The position numbers and the translations under genes are program-made. Source: Paludisphaera mucosa (GTDB taxonomy: Bacteria; Planctomycetota; Planctomycetia; Isosphaerales; Isosphaeraceae). From it: a DNA stretch of 64,000 nucleotides. The DNA is taken from the NCBI RefSeq assembly GCF_029589435.1, contig NZ_JARRAG010000001.1, forward strand, positions 1,292,808 to 1,356,807, given 5' to 3'. Below, piece by piece: positions 25,949 through 35,046 of the stretch; the stretch's first letter is position 1, and every line of letters starts with the position of its first letter. Under the pieces are notes generated by a model that ran no database searches, had not been told where the DNA came from, and saw only the letters and a program-made list of their open reading frames with translations.

Positions 25949-27775
25949 TCAGACGCCGACCTTCTTGCCGCTGCGTTCGGAGCGCTTGCGGCTCTCCTCG
26001 CTGAGGTAACGCTTGCGGAGGCGGATCCGCGAGGGGGTGATCTCGACCAGCTCGTCGGACTCGATGTACTCGAGGGCGATTTCGAGCGTGATGTCGCGGG
26101 GGGGCTTGAGCAGGATGTTCTTGTCCGAGCCCGAGGCCCGCATGTTGGTCAGCTTCTTTTCCTTGCAGGGGTTGACCACCATGTCGTCGGCCCGGGCGTT
26201 CTCGGCGATGATCATCCCCTCGTAGGTGGGATCGCCGGGGGCGACGAACATCGTGCCGCGCTGCTGGAGGTTGTCGAGGGCGAAGCCGACGACCTGGCCG
26301 CGGACCATGCTGATCATCACGCCGTTGGCCCGCGAAGGGATCTCGCCCTTGAACGGCCGGTAGTCGTGATAGTTGTGGTGCATGATCGCCTCGCCCTGGG
26401 TGGCCGAGATCAGCCGGCTGCGGAGGCCGATCAGCCCTCGCGCCGGGATCAGGAACTCCAGGTGGGCGTAGGCCCCCTTGACGTCCATCTTGCTCATCTC
26501 GCCCCGGCGCGAGCCGACCATCTCCATGACCGGGCCGATGTGGCCGTGGGGCACGTCGACGACCAGGAACTCGTAGGGCTCGTGATCGACGCCGTCGATC
26601 TTCTTGATGATGACCTCGGGCTTGCCGACCGACAGCTCGTAGCCCTCGCGTCGCATCGTCTCGATCAGGACCGAGAGGTGCAGCAGGCCGCGACCCGAGA
26701 CGATGAAGGCGTCGAGGTCCTCGGCCTGGTCGACCCGGAGCGCGACGTTCGACTGCAGCTCGCGGTCGAGACGCTCCTTGATGTGCCGGCTCGTCAGGTA
26801 TTTGCCCTCGCCGGCCAGCGGCGAGTCGTTGACCGTGAAGAGCATGCTCAGGGTCGGCTCGCCGACCTCGATCCGCGGCAGGGGCTCGGTGACCTCGGTG
26901 GACGCGATCGTGTCGCCGATGTCGATCGTGGCCAGGCCGACGATCGCCACGATGTCGCCCGCCTCGGCCTCCTCGACCTCGACCCGTCCGAGCTTGTCGA
27001 ACAGGAGCACGCCGGTGATCGTCCCCGGGGTGACGACGTCGCCCCGCTTCCACATGTTGGCCTTCTGGCCGCGCTTGACCTTGCCGGTCATGATGCGGCC
27101 GATCGCGATCCGGCCGACGTACTCGGAGTAGTCGAGCGTCGTGCAGAGCATCGAGAACGGCTTGTCGAGGTCGACGACGGGCCCGGGGACCTGGTCGACG
27201 ATCAGGTCGAACAGAGGCCGCATGTCGCCTTCGTGGACGCGGGGGTCGTTCGAGGCGAAGCCCGACCGGCCGGAGGCGAAGATGTACGAGAAGTCCGACT
27301 GCTCGTCGCTGGCGCCCAATTCGACGAAGGTGTCGAAGATCTCGTTGAGGACCTCCTCAGGGCGGGCGTCGGGACGGTCGACCTTGTTGATGACGACGAT
27401 CGGCCGGATGTGGCACTCGAACGCCTTGCGGAGAACGAACTTGGTCTGGGGCATCGGCCCCTCGAAGGCGTCGACCAGCACGAGCGCGCTGTCGGCCATC
27501 TGGAGCGTCCGTTCGACCTCGCCGCCGAAGTCGGCGTGGCCCGGCGTGTCGATGATGTTGATTTTGACGTCGTGGTACGTGATGGCGATGTTCTTCGCCA
27601 GGATGGTGATCCCGCGCTCCTTCTCCAGGTCGTTGGAGTCCAGGATGCGCTCGCCCGTCAGCTGCGAGGCGCGATACTGCCCGGACTGGCGGAGCATCGA
27701 GTCCACGAGGGTCGTCTTGCCATGGTCGACGTGGGCGATGATCGCCACGTTCCGGATGTCGTCCCGTCTCTTCAT
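25949..27775 (-). CDS. typA: Translational GTPase TypA/BipA
   Basis: 608 residues from the ATG at 27775, the normal size. G1 is AHVDHGKTTLVD (14-25); G2/switch I contains DLEKERGITI; G3 is DTPGHADFGGEVE; G4 is NKVDRPDARP. EF-Tu-like domain II, two EF-G-like domains and the BipA-specific C-terminal domain (SRANGVMISMVRGQVVGFALDNLQQRG) follow. It binds the 70S ribosome and aids late 50S assembly, notably at low temperature and in stress. The gene is monocistronic and divergent from the antiporter gene; the 5' gap is 352 bp. The long antisense open frame over it is a high-GC artefact. Confidence 0.97.
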   Translation of the reverse strand: MKRRDDIRNVAIIAHVDHGKTTLVDSMLRQSGQYRASQLTGERILDSNDLEKERGITILAKNIAITYHDVKINIIDTPGHADFGGEVERTLQMADSALVLVDAFEGPMPQTKFVLRKAFECHIRPIVVINKVDRPDARPEEVLNEIFDTFVELGASDEQSDFSYIFASGRSGFASNDPRVHEGDMRPLFDLIVDQVPGPVVDLDKPFSMLCTTLDYSEYVGRIAIGRIMTGKVKRGQKANMWKRGDVVTPGTITGVLLFDKLGRVEVEEAEAGDIVAIVGLATIDIGDTIASTEVTEPLPRIEVGEPTLSMLFTVNDSPLAGEGKYLTSRHIKERLDRELQSNVALRVDQAEDLDAFIVSGRGLLHLSVLIETMRREGYELSVGKPEVIIKKIDGVDHEPYEFLVVDVPHGHIGPVMEMVGSRRGEMSKMDVKGAYAHLEFLIPARGLIGLRSRLISATQGEAIMHHNYHDYRPFKGEIPSRANGVMISMVRGQVVGFALDNLQQRGTMFVAPGDPTYEGMIIAENARADDMVVNPCKEKKLTNMRASGSDKNILLKPPRDITLEIALEYIESDELVEITPSRIRLRKRYLSEESRKRSERSGKKVGV

Positions 27776-28127
27776 CGTGTTCCTAGCTCGCGTCCCGGTA
27801 TCGTGGCGTTTGTGCGGTCGATCCCAAACCAGCGGACGACCGAACGCCCCCGTTCCGCCCCGTGAGGGGCCTCCCGGCCGACCTTCGCCGCCGCTCCAGC
27901 AATCCGAACCCATCCCCGCGTCTAACAATGGTACGAAGAAACCCCCGTTTTGATCCAGAAGGAAAATGCCGCGAGGCGCATGTTCACCATCCATCACGCC
28001 GGCGAAGGGGCCCTGCCCGATGCCCCCGACGCTCCTCGCCGATAACATGGAGGTCCGGGCGTCGACGCCGTCGGTCGCGACCCGAAGCCGTTGATCCGCC
28101 ATGCGTTTTCGATCGAAGGGTCGTCTG
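27776..28127. other. Divergent intergenic region between typA and the antiporter
   Basis: 352 bp. No open frame of interest and no strong hairpin. It should contain both promoters. One less GC-rich patch (about 27905-27970, with TCTAACAATGGTACG and AAAACGGGGG-type complement) could host the typA promoter on the minus strand; no confident -35/-10 pair can be drawn. Confidence 0.45.
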
Positions 28128-29354
28128 ATGGAACATCTCGAAGTCCCCCAGCTGTTCGCGATGCTCGTGGTGATGCTCGCGGCGGCCAAGGTCGCCGGCG
28201 CGCTGGCGGAGCGGATCGGCCAGCCGGCCGTGCTGGGCGAGCTGATCGCCGGGATCGTCGTGGGGGGCTCGGTGCTGGGACTCGTGGACCCGCACGTCGA
28301 GACGATCCACATGCTCTCGGAGCTGGGCGTCGTGATCCTGCTCGTGGCGATCGGGCTGGAGACGGACCTGGGCTCCATGATGAAGGTGGGCGGGACCTCG
28401 GCGGCCGTGGCGGTGGTCGGAGTCGCCGCGCCGTTCGGGCTGGGCTACGTCGGCTGCCGCCTGATGGGGCTGGGCGAGGTGGTCTCGATCATGGCCGGGG
28501 CGACGTTGACGGCGACGAGCGTGGGCATCACCGCACGAGTGCTGTCCGACCTGGGCCGGCTCAAGTCGCCGGAAGGGCAGGTGATCCTGGGCGCGGCGGT
28601 CATCGACGACATCCTGGGCCTGGTCATCCTGACGGTCGTGGGCGGCCTGGCCGACGGCGGCGCGGTCACGGCCGCCGGCGTGGCGACGGCCACGCTCAAG
28701 GCGTTCGGGTTCCTGGCCGGGGTGCTGCTGGTCGGGAAGCTGGTCCTCCCCTGGGTGATCCGCGTCGCGAGCCGGATCGACGTCCCGGGGACGCCGACGA
28801 TCCTGGCGTTGATCCTGGCCCTCGGCCTGGCCTGGCTGGCCGAGAAGTCGGGCTCGGCCCTGATCATCGGGGCCTTCGCGGCGGGCGTCCTGATCGCCGG
28901 TACGGCCAAGGCCCAGGAGATCGAACACGGGGTGACCACGCTCGGTCACTTCTTCGTCCCGTTGTTCTTCGTGGCGGTCGGGGCCTCGGTCGATCTCTCG
29001 GCGCTCGACCCGCGTACACCGGGGGCCCTGGCGGCCATCGGCCTGGGCGTGATGCTGACGGTGACCGGCGTCGTCGGCAAGCTGGCGGCCGGCTACGCCC
29101 CGTTCTGGTTCCGCGGCGACAAGCGGATCGTCGGCGTCGGCATGATCCCCCGCGGCGAGGTCGGCCTGATCTTCGCCCAGATGGGCCTCGCGAAGGGCGT
29201 CTTCAACGGCGGCCAGTTCGGCGGCGTCACGCTCATGGTGATCGTCACCACGTTCCTCGCCCCGCCCCTCCTCAAGGCCCTCGCGCCCGGCGTCCCCGAC
29301 GCCGTGCCTATCGAAGACGACGACGGCATCGGCGAGCTGGTCAGCGAGGCCTGA
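28128..29354 (+). CDS. Cation:proton antiporter (CPA2/KefB-like)
   Basis: 408 residues from the ATG at 28128 (AAGGG about 8 bases upstream; an in-frame ATG at 28101 is the alternative). Twelve to thirteen hydrophobic segments. GQPAVLGELIAGIVVGGSVLG and LSELGVVILLVAIGLETDL are the typical CPA2 N-terminal elements; the substrate-site pair is in ATSVGITARVLSDL and AAVIDDILGLVIL (Asp-Asp). No TrkA-N or RCK domain is attached, so it is the transporter core alone, exchanging Na+ or K+ for H+. Monocistronic. Confidence 0.92.
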   Translation: MEHLEVPQLFAMLVVMLAAAKVAGALAERIGQPAVLGELIAGIVVGGSVLGLVDPHVETIHMLSELGVVILLVAIGLETDLGSMMKVGGTSAAVAVVGVAAPFGLGYVGCRLMGLGEVVSIMAGATLTATSVGITARVLSDLGRLKSPEGQVILGAAVIDDILGLVILTVVGGLADGGAVTAAGVATATLKAFGFLAGVLLVGKLVLPWVIRVASRIDVPGTPTILALILALGLAWLAEKSGSALIIGAFAAGVLIAGTAKAQEIEHGVTTLGHFFVPLFFVAVGASVDLSALDPRTPGALAAIGLGVMLTVTGVVGKLAAGYAPFWFRGDKRIVGVGMIPRGEVGLIFAQMGLAKGVFNGGQFGGVTLMVIVTTFLAPPLLKALAPGVPDAVPIEDDDGIGELVSEA

Positions 29355-29541
29355 ACCTCTCGTTCCGAAGGCCCCATCGACGCCTTCCCCCCGCGAGGGT
29401 AAGGACGTCGTCGAGCGACAGAGACCATTTTCAGAATCCGTCTCGGAGCGACACGATTCGGCTCCGCAATCGGCGAATCGGATGTATCGTCCTTAATGGG
29501 ACGAGGCGGCTCGGCGTAGCTTGGTAGTTCTTGGAAACTCG

Positions 29542-29551
29542 GGGTCAACAG
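29542..29551. repeat. Putative 10-bp target duplication, left copy
   Basis: GGGTCAACAG, repeated in the same orientation at 31442-31451. Together with the inverted repeats just inside it marks the left edge of a probable insertion element. Confidence 0.6.
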
Positions 29552-29607
29552 CTACACCTTCCGGGATTTTATGACAGGGTTGGGCATCTCTATGACAATC
29601 CTTTCGG

Positions 29608-29979
29608 TCACGATTCGAGGTCGGGCAAGCATCGCACGAACACATCGAACGGCAACTCTATCGGGGACATCAGCCAGGATGTGCCGTCCTCGAATTGCTT
29701 GACGTGCCACAGAGCGACACCGTCCCAAGACGGCCATGAATCCATAGGGAAGACGAAGGTCGGCAGCCACAGCAGGCCGATCTCTCCCGTACCCTCCCAG
29801 CCGGCATGCAGGAATGCCGCTCGTGCGGCCTCGACATGGGCCGAGGGATCGGGCAGGAACCGATCGGGGGGTTGGATGAAGTGGAGGTTGTCGATCCACT
29901 CGAACGCATAGATCGGGAACGAGGCCATCGCCTCGGCGGGGTAGTCGATCACCGAAGAAGCTGGCACCGAGTATGACAT
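29608..29979 (-). CDS. Hypothetical protein, possible passenger of the insertion element
   Basis: 123 residues from the ATG at 29979. No signal peptide or membrane helix. Rich in Trp, Phe and Pro: FEWIDNLHFIQPPDRFLPDPS, GEIGLLWLPTFVFP, WDGVALWHVKQFEDGTSWLMSPIELPFDVF. I recognise no family; the size and aromatic content recall small acidic proteins of toxin-immunity or barrier type, which is only an impression. Its start is 107 bp from, and divergent to, the transposase gene, and both lie inside the same repeat borders. Its codon use looks coding, and no overlapping plus-strand gene is plausible here. Confidence 0.6.
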   Translation of the reverse strand: MSYSVPASSVIDYPAEAMASFPIYAFEWIDNLHFIQPPDRFLPDPSAHVEAARAAFLHAGWEGTGEIGLLWLPTFVFPMDSWPSWDGVALWHVKQFEDGTSWLMSPIELPFDVFVRCLPDLES

Positions 29980-30086
29980 GGTGGATCGCTTCCGGATTGC
30001 CCAAATAGCTTCGAGTGGACGAATGCCGGCCCGGCCGGGACGATGGCGGTTGCCACACCAGGCCATCAACCCGGACGGAGCCAGCC

Positions 30087-31417
30087 ATGACATCTTCGCA
30101 GCGGTCGCCCGCCCCGTGCCAGTGGTTCGCCCGGCTCGCCTCCGCGCTGGACCGCCGGTCCGCGCACGGCTCGCCCCCTTATTCCTCGGGGCCCTCCTCG
30201 TACGCGGGCGGCGGACGGTCACCGCCTGGATCCGCGCCCCCGGGCTGAGCGAGCAATTCCGACCCTGCTACACGGCCGTCGCGGCGGCCGGCAAGAAGGC
30301 CGATACGGTCGCCGCTTTCCTCGTTCTCTGGGTCGTCAAGCCGCTGGTGAGGGGAGCTGAGCGGCTAACCCTCGCCATCGATGACACCACGACCGGACGC
30401 TGCGGGCCACGTGTCCAGGGGGCCGGCCTTCATCACAACCCGGCCCCTGGCCCGGCCGGCGCGCCGTTCGTCTACGGCCACGTCTTCGTCGTCCTGGGGC
30501 TCCTGGCTTCCCACCCCGCCTGGGGTGTGATCGCGCTGCCGCTATCGTCCCGGCTGCATGTCCGCCGGAAGGACCTGCCCGGCTTCCACCCGAGGCATCG
30601 GCCGGAATTCCGCACCAAGTTGGCGTTGGCCGTCGAGCTGCTCCGCAGGGCGAAACCGTGGCTGGGCCTGCTCGACAGGCCGATCTGGTTCGTAGCCGAT
30701 GGGGCCTATGCCAAGGCGGATGTCCTCAATCCGGCCAAGGCGCTGGGGATGACGATTGTCAGCCGACTCCGCAAGGACGCGGCGCTCTATACGGTCCCGG
30801 TTCCACCTCCGGAGGGCCGGCGCGGCCGGCCGCGGATCTATGGCGAGCGCCGCATCGATCTGGCGAGGCGGGCGGGGCAACGGCGAGGCTGGTCCGCGTG
30901 CCTGTTCGACCTGTACGGAGGGAGGGAGGCCGAGCGGTACAAGACATTCACGGCGACCTGGCGGCCGGCGGGCGGCGCGATCCGGCTGGTGCTGGTGGAT
31001 GAGCCGACGGGATGGGTGGCGTACTTCTGCACCGACCCGGCGGCCGCGGTCGCGGACATCCTCGGGACGAGAGCCGACCGCTTCAGCCTGGAGATCACGT
31101 TCCGCGATTGCAACCAGAACGTGGGGGCGGGGCAGCAGCGGGTGCGGTTCATCCATGCCAGCGTCGGGGCGTTCCAGGTCTGCCTGCGGACGTTCACGAT
31201 GACCGAGGCATGGGCCTGGGGCCGCGACGAGGGAGATCTGGTGGACCGCTCGGACTCGCCGTGGGGCTCATTGGTGCGGCGGCCGAGCCATGCGGACAAG
31301 CGGAGGGCGTGGCGGCGGGAATTGCTCAGCGACGAGATTCATGCGGCTCTACGCCCCGGTGTCGCCGAGCCAGAAATTCAAGCGGCCGTCGATCGGCTAC
31401 TCAGCCTGGCCGCATAA
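30087..31417 (+). pseudogene. IS4-like DDE transposase, frameshifted near its N-terminus
   Basis: The DDE core is complete: LAIDDTTTGR (first Asp), FVADGAYAKADVL (second Asp) and SLEITFRDCNQNVG (Glu). The N-terminal part MTSSQRSPAPCQWFARLASALDRRSA starts at the ATG at 30087 in one frame, while the remainder from ARLAPLFLGALLVRGRRTVTAWIR is in another. One extra base near 30160-30168 would join them (DRRSA-ARLAPLF), so a single-base deletion is likely. No canonical slippery heptamer is present. The downstream frame is open upstream to 29978, so a product with an aberrant N-terminus could still be made. Confidence 0.75.
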
Positions 31418-31441
31418 CCGTAAGCGTCTCCCGGAAGGTAC

Positions 31442-31451
31442 GGGTCAACAG
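31442..31451. repeat. Putative 10-bp target duplication, right copy
   Basis: GGGTCAACAG, identical to 29542-29551. Confidence 0.6.
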
Positions 31452-31585
31452 ATGACGGGGCGAAAAATCAAAATGCGGGGGGCGACTCCGAGGCCGATTT
31501 CCTGACATTAAGTCGATAATTTATAACGTTTTACGTCCGATGGCTTTGTTGGTCGAGGGACGAAAGAAGCCAAACCGAAGCCATC

Positions 31586-33019
31586 TCAGAGCAGGGGCGC
31601 GAAGAGTCGGAGGACGTTCTCGGCGATCTCGCGGATCCCGCCCGGCTTGGGCTCATAAATGGTGCAACCGGCGGCCAGGCGCTCCATCCAGCGGCCGACG
31701 TCGGCGACCCGTTCGGTCGAGAAGACGTAGAGGGCGACCTCATAGTTCAGGAACAGGCTGCGGTTGTCCATGTTCGCCGAGCCGATCACGGCGAGGCGGT
31801 CGTCGAACATCACGGCCTTGGCGTGGAGCATCGTCGGGCGGTAGAGCAGGACCTCCGCGCCGGCCTCGTGAAGCTCGCGGATGTAGCCCTCCCGGGCCAG
31901 GTCGGTGATCGGGTGGTTCGACTTCCAGGGGACGATCAGCCGGACGTCGACCCCCCGTCGGGTCGCCAGCACGAGGGCCCGGACGAGCATCTCGTCGGGG
32001 ACGAAGTAGGGGGTCGCGATCCAGACCCGCTGGCGGGCGAAGAAGATCAGCGAGAGCAGCGACTCGTAGAGCGCATCGCCCTCGACGTCGGGGCCGCTGG
32101 CGACGACCTGGACGACGGCATGGCCGGGTCGCGTGACGAGGGCGGGCGGCCTCTCGCCGGGGACCTGAGGCGGGCGGCGCGGGCTGGCCGGGAGGTCCTC
32201 GCCGGTCGTGAACTTCCAGTCCGAGCGGAAGAGCCACTCCAGGTCCTCGACGGCGGGCCCGTCGATCGCCACGGCCAGATCCCGCCAGCGTTCCGGGTTG
32301 GGGTAGGGGCCGATGTACGAGGAGGCCAGGTTCATGCCCCCCGCGAGCGCCGTGCGGCCGTCGGCGATGGCCAACTTGCGGTGATTCCGCAGGTTCGTCC
32401 GGCCCCGGAAGGGGAGGTGGAACATCGGCATGAAGTAGGCCACGCGGCCCCCCGCGCGGGTCAGCGGGGCGAGGGCCCGTCGTCGCAGCCACCACGAGCC
32501 GACGTCGTCCAGGAGCAGCCGCACCTTCACGCCCTGGCTCGCCTTGAGCGCGAGGGCCCCGATCAGGGCCACCCCCACGTCGTCGTCCCTGAGGACGAAC
32601 GTGGTGACGTAGATCGACGACCGGGCCTCGTCGATCAGCTCCATCATCCGCGCGTACGCTTCCTCGCCGGTCTCCAGGAGTTCGACGGCGTTGCCGGGCC
32701 GGGCCTCGGGGATGCCGAACGACCGCAGCAGCCGTTCCGTGTCGAGGTCGATGGCGGGCGTCGTGCGGTGCGCCGAGCCTGCGTAGACGGGGGCCTTCCG
32801 CGCGGCCATCCGGCGCAGCTTGCGGCCGCCGAAGAAGATGTAGAGCGGCACGCCGACGTAGGGCATCAGGATGACGACGAGCAGCCAGGCCAGGGTGCTG
32901 GCCGGCGAGCGCTTCTGGCGGATCAGGTAGGCGAAGAAGACGATCGCCAGGCCGAAGCCGAGCAGGGTCGTCAGCTCGGCCGAGATCCAGTAATACGCCT
33001 GCGTCAGGACCTCGCGCAC
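31586..33019 (-). CDS. Cardiolipin synthase-like phospholipase D family protein
   Basis: 477 residues from a GTG at 33019 (GAGGAG about 12 bases upstream), the normal Cls length. Two N-terminal membrane helices (about 9-30 and 38-60, ending YIFFGGRKLRR as in bacterial Cls) precede two PLD domains with HKD motifs: NHRKLAIADGRTALAGGMN and LHAKAVMFDDRLAVIGSANMDNRS. It should condense two phosphatidylglycerols into cardiolipin at the inner membrane. Monocistronic; its 3' end is followed by an AT-rich stretch at about 31500-31540 and then by the insertion element. Confidence 0.92.
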   Translation of the reverse strand: MREVLTQAYYWISAELTTLLGFGLAIVFFAYLIRQKRSPASTLAWLLVVILMPYVGVPLYIFFGGRKLRRMAARKAPVYAGSAHRTTPAIDLDTERLLRSFGIPEARPGNAVELLETGEEAYARMMELIDEARSSIYVTTFVLRDDDVGVALIGALALKASQGVKVRLLLDDVGSWWLRRRALAPLTRAGGRVAYFMPMFHLPFRGRTNLRNHRKLAIADGRTALAGGMNLASSYIGPYPNPERWRDLAVAIDGPAVEDLEWLFRSDWKFTTGEDLPASPRRPPQVPGERPPALVTRPGHAVVQVVASGPDVEGDALYESLLSLIFFARQRVWIATPYFVPDEMLVRALVLATRRGVDVRLIVPWKSNHPITDLAREGYIRELHEAGAEVLLYRPTMLHAKAVMFDDRLAVIGSANMDNRSLFLNYEVALYVFSTERVADVGRWMERLAAGCTIYEPKPGGIREIAENVLRLFAPLL

Positions 33020-33244
33020 GGTCGGGCCGACTCCTCGCCTCGCGGGCCGGCCGCACGGGACGCAGCCTCGCGACTCGATGCCCCGGCCTGCCCCCTCCCA
33101 GGCTACCAGTATCGCGACGGCGGCGTTAGTAGGGCATCGGCCTCGCCCGTTCGAGGAAGGGTCCTGTGGAGGCTTGCTCCCCGCCCCCGATCCCGTTATG
33201 ACCCATGACGGTGAATCGTCGCCGCCCTCCCGGAGCCGAGTCTC

Positions 33245-34474
33245 ATGCCATTCGCCCGCCGCCTCCGTCCGCTCTCGCTCGCCCTGTTCGTCTGGACGAC
33301 GTCGACCCTCGCCCAGGAGCCCGCCCCGATGCGGGCGGCCCCCGAGATGCTCGTCGCCCCGAAAGCCCGGCCGGCCGAGGGTTTCCAGGCCGATGGGATG
33401 TCGGCCGTGTTCTACGAGGGGATGCCCTGGAAGGGGAAGCGTACCGAGGTCTTCGCCTGGGTCGGGGTCCCCGCGCTGAAGCCCGGTGAGAAGGCTCCGG
33501 GGATCGTCCTGGTGCACGGCGGGGGCGGGACGGCGTTCGAGGCCTGGGTGCGCCTCTGGACCGGACGAGGCTACGCGGCGATCGCCATGGACACCTGCGG
33601 GACGGTCCCGCGCGGCACCTACGGCAAGTGGGAGCGCCACGAGTCCGGCGGCCCGCCGGGCAACAACTTCGCCGAGGCCATGGTGACGCCCGAAGACCAG
33701 TGGCCGTACCACGCGGTCGCCGACGTGCTCCTCGCCCACTCGCTGCTGCGGGCCCGTCCCGACGTCGATCCCGACAGCATCGGCCTGACGGGCATCTCGT
33801 GGGGCGGCTACCTCACGTGCATCGCCTCGGGCCTGGACGGCCGGTTCCGCTTCGCCGCGCCGGTGTACGGCTGCGGCTTCCTGGGCGAGGCCTCAACCTG
33901 GAAGGCCGAGATCGACAAGCTCGGAGACACCGGCCGTCGCTGGTTGGCGCTGTGGGATCCTTCGCACTACCTCCCCGGAGGGACGATGCCCAAGCTCTGG
34001 GTGACGGGGACCAACGACTTCGCCTATCCGCTCGACTCCTTGCAGAAGTCCTATCGCGCGGCGGGGGGCGAGTCGACCCTGGCCGTGCGACTGCGCATGC
34101 CCCACGGCCACGGCGGGGCGGGCGAGAATCCCGAGGAGATCCACGCCTTCGCCGATTCCATCCTCAAGGGGGGCCCGAGCCTGGCCCGCGTCGGCCCGCT
34201 CACGCGGAAGGGCGAAGGCGTCGAGGCGAGCTATCAGGGGGCGGCCTCGATCGTCCGGGCCGAGTTGCTCGCGACGAAGGACGGCGGCCCCTGGACGGGA
34301 CGACTCTGGGAGGCCGCGGAAGCCCGCATCGATCCCACGGCCAGGGTCGCCTCGGCGAAGATCTCCGACGGCGTCCGCGCGGCCTTCCTCAACCTCTACG
34401 ACGATCGCGGGAGGGTGGTCAGCAGCGAACACCTCGAACTCCCGCAGACGACCCCGCGAAGCGACGGCCCCTGA
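33245..34474 (+). CDS. Secreted alpha/beta-hydrolase (acetyl xylan esterase/prolyl-peptidase-like)
   Basis: 409 residues with a signal peptide (1-23, cleaved after TLA-Q). Alpha/beta-hydrolase fold: oxyanion HGGGGTAFEAW, nucleophile in LTGISWGGYLTCIASG, catalytic Asp in WVTGTNDFAYPLDS and His in MPHGHGG. The last about 110 residues form a separate beta-rich tail (VGPLTRKGEGVEASYQGAASIVRAELLATKDGGP). Family members act as carbohydrate esterases or dipeptidyl peptidases; the substrate is not visible. Divergent from the cls gene. Confidence 0.85.
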   Translation: MPFARRLRPLSLALFVWTTSTLAQEPAPMRAAPEMLVAPKARPAEGFQADGMSAVFYEGMPWKGKRTEVFAWVGVPALKPGEKAPGIVLVHGGGGTAFEAWVRLWTGRGYAAIAMDTCGTVPRGTYGKWERHESGGPPGNNFAEAMVTPEDQWPYHAVADVLLAHSLLRARPDVDPDSIGLTGISWGGYLTCIASGLDGRFRFAAPVYGCGFLGEASTWKAEIDKLGDTGRRWLALWDPSHYLPGGTMPKLWVTGTNDFAYPLDSLQKSYRAAGGESTLAVRLRMPHGHGGAGENPEEIHAFADSILKGGPSLARVGPLTRKGEGVEASYQGAASIVRAELLATKDGGPWTGRLWEAAEARIDPTARVASAKISDGVRAAFLNLYDDRGRVVSSEHLELPQTTPRSDGP

Positions 34475-34668
34475 ACTTCCGCCAGGAGACGCTGAAATCC
34501 GGCGACGAGCGGCCTTAGGAAAATGCCGCGGGTCCAGGGCCGAATGGCATCACCTTTGCGTTACCCGATCCTTCGTCGGACGCGAACCGGGAGACGATGT
34601 TCAAGCTCTCCGTCGAAGCGGACGCCCCCGGCAGCTCGCGCCCCCCTCTCCAAACGAAGGAGCCGACG

Positions 34669-34983
34669 ATGTCCGATTCGATCAAAGACAAGGCCCAGGA
34701 AATCGCCCACGAAGCCGCCGAGAAGGCCAAGGAAGTCGGTCACAAGATCTCCGAAAAGGCCGGCGAAGTCGGCCACAATCTCAAGGAGAAGGCGACCGAG
34801 TTCGGCCACGCCGCCAGCGAGAAGGCCCACGAAGCCGGCCACGCCGCCAGCGAGAAGGCCCACGAAGTCGGCCACACCGTCGGCGAGAAGGCTGAAGAGG
34901 CGAAGGAATGGCTGAAGGATAAGACCCATAAGGCCGGCGAGAAGGTCGAAGAGGCCGGCGAAGCCGTCCAGCGCAAGGTCTAA
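34669..34983 (+). CDS. LEA-like protein with 11-residue histidine-bearing repeats
   Basis: 104 residues. The ATG at 34669 has AAGGAG 6 bases upstream; the upstream in-frame ATG at 34597 has none. Residues 24-78 are five 11-mers of the pattern G-H-x-x-x-E-K-A-x-E-x (GH at 24, 35, 46, 57 and 68), preceded by a degenerate copy at 13-23. Lys/Glu/Ala dominate, with no Cys or Trp except one. This is the group 3 LEA (late embryogenesis abundant) signature: disordered in solution, helical on drying, protective against desiccation. The invariant His in each unit is unusual. No signal peptide. Single gene followed by a terminator. Confidence 0.82.
   Translation: MSDSIKDKAQEIAHEAAEKAKEVGHKISEKAGEVGHNLKEKATEFGHAASEKAHEAGHAASEKAHEVGHTVGEKAEEAKEWLKDKTHKAGEKVEEAGEAVQRKV
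34804..34869 (+). repeat. Two tandem 33-bp copies within the LEA-like gene
   Basis: 34804-34836 and 34837-34869 are nearly identical (one base difference near the end, GCC versus GTC) and encode GHAASEKAHEA and GHAASEKAHEV. The identity at DNA level points to recent unit duplication. Confidence 0.85.
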
Positions 34984-35015
34984 GCTGGACCCACTGAGTC
35001 ACTCGATTCAAGAAA

Positions 35016-35046
35016 GCGAAGGCCGGGACGTATTCTCGGCCTTCGC
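35016..35046 (+). terminator. Terminator hairpin of the LEA-like gene
   Basis: GCGAAGGCCG (35016-35025) and CGGCCTTCGC (35037-35046) pair perfectly over 10 bp with an 11-base loop, 33 bp after the stop. Only a weak CCCATTT follows. Confidence 0.65.

Larger units (their letters stand above)
29552..31441 (+). mobile_element. Probable IS4-like insertion sequence with passenger gene, 1.9 kb
   Basis: The left edge carries ACCTTCCGGGA (29556-29566) and the right edge its inverse TCCCGGAAGGT (31429-31439), each within 4 bases of a 10-bp direct repeat. A 10-bp duplication fits IS4-group elements. Inside are a DDE transposase with a frameshift (30087-31417) and a small unknown gene on the other strand (29608-29979). 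The borders are inferred from these repeats, not from comparison with another copy. Confidence 0.6.

Noticed and set aside
26366-27865. A 499-residue open frame on the plus strand opposite typA
   Set aside because: Composition is typical of an antisense high-GC shadow (Asp/Val/Glu/Leu/Arg-rich with no family signal), while the minus strand encodes the fully recognisable TypA.
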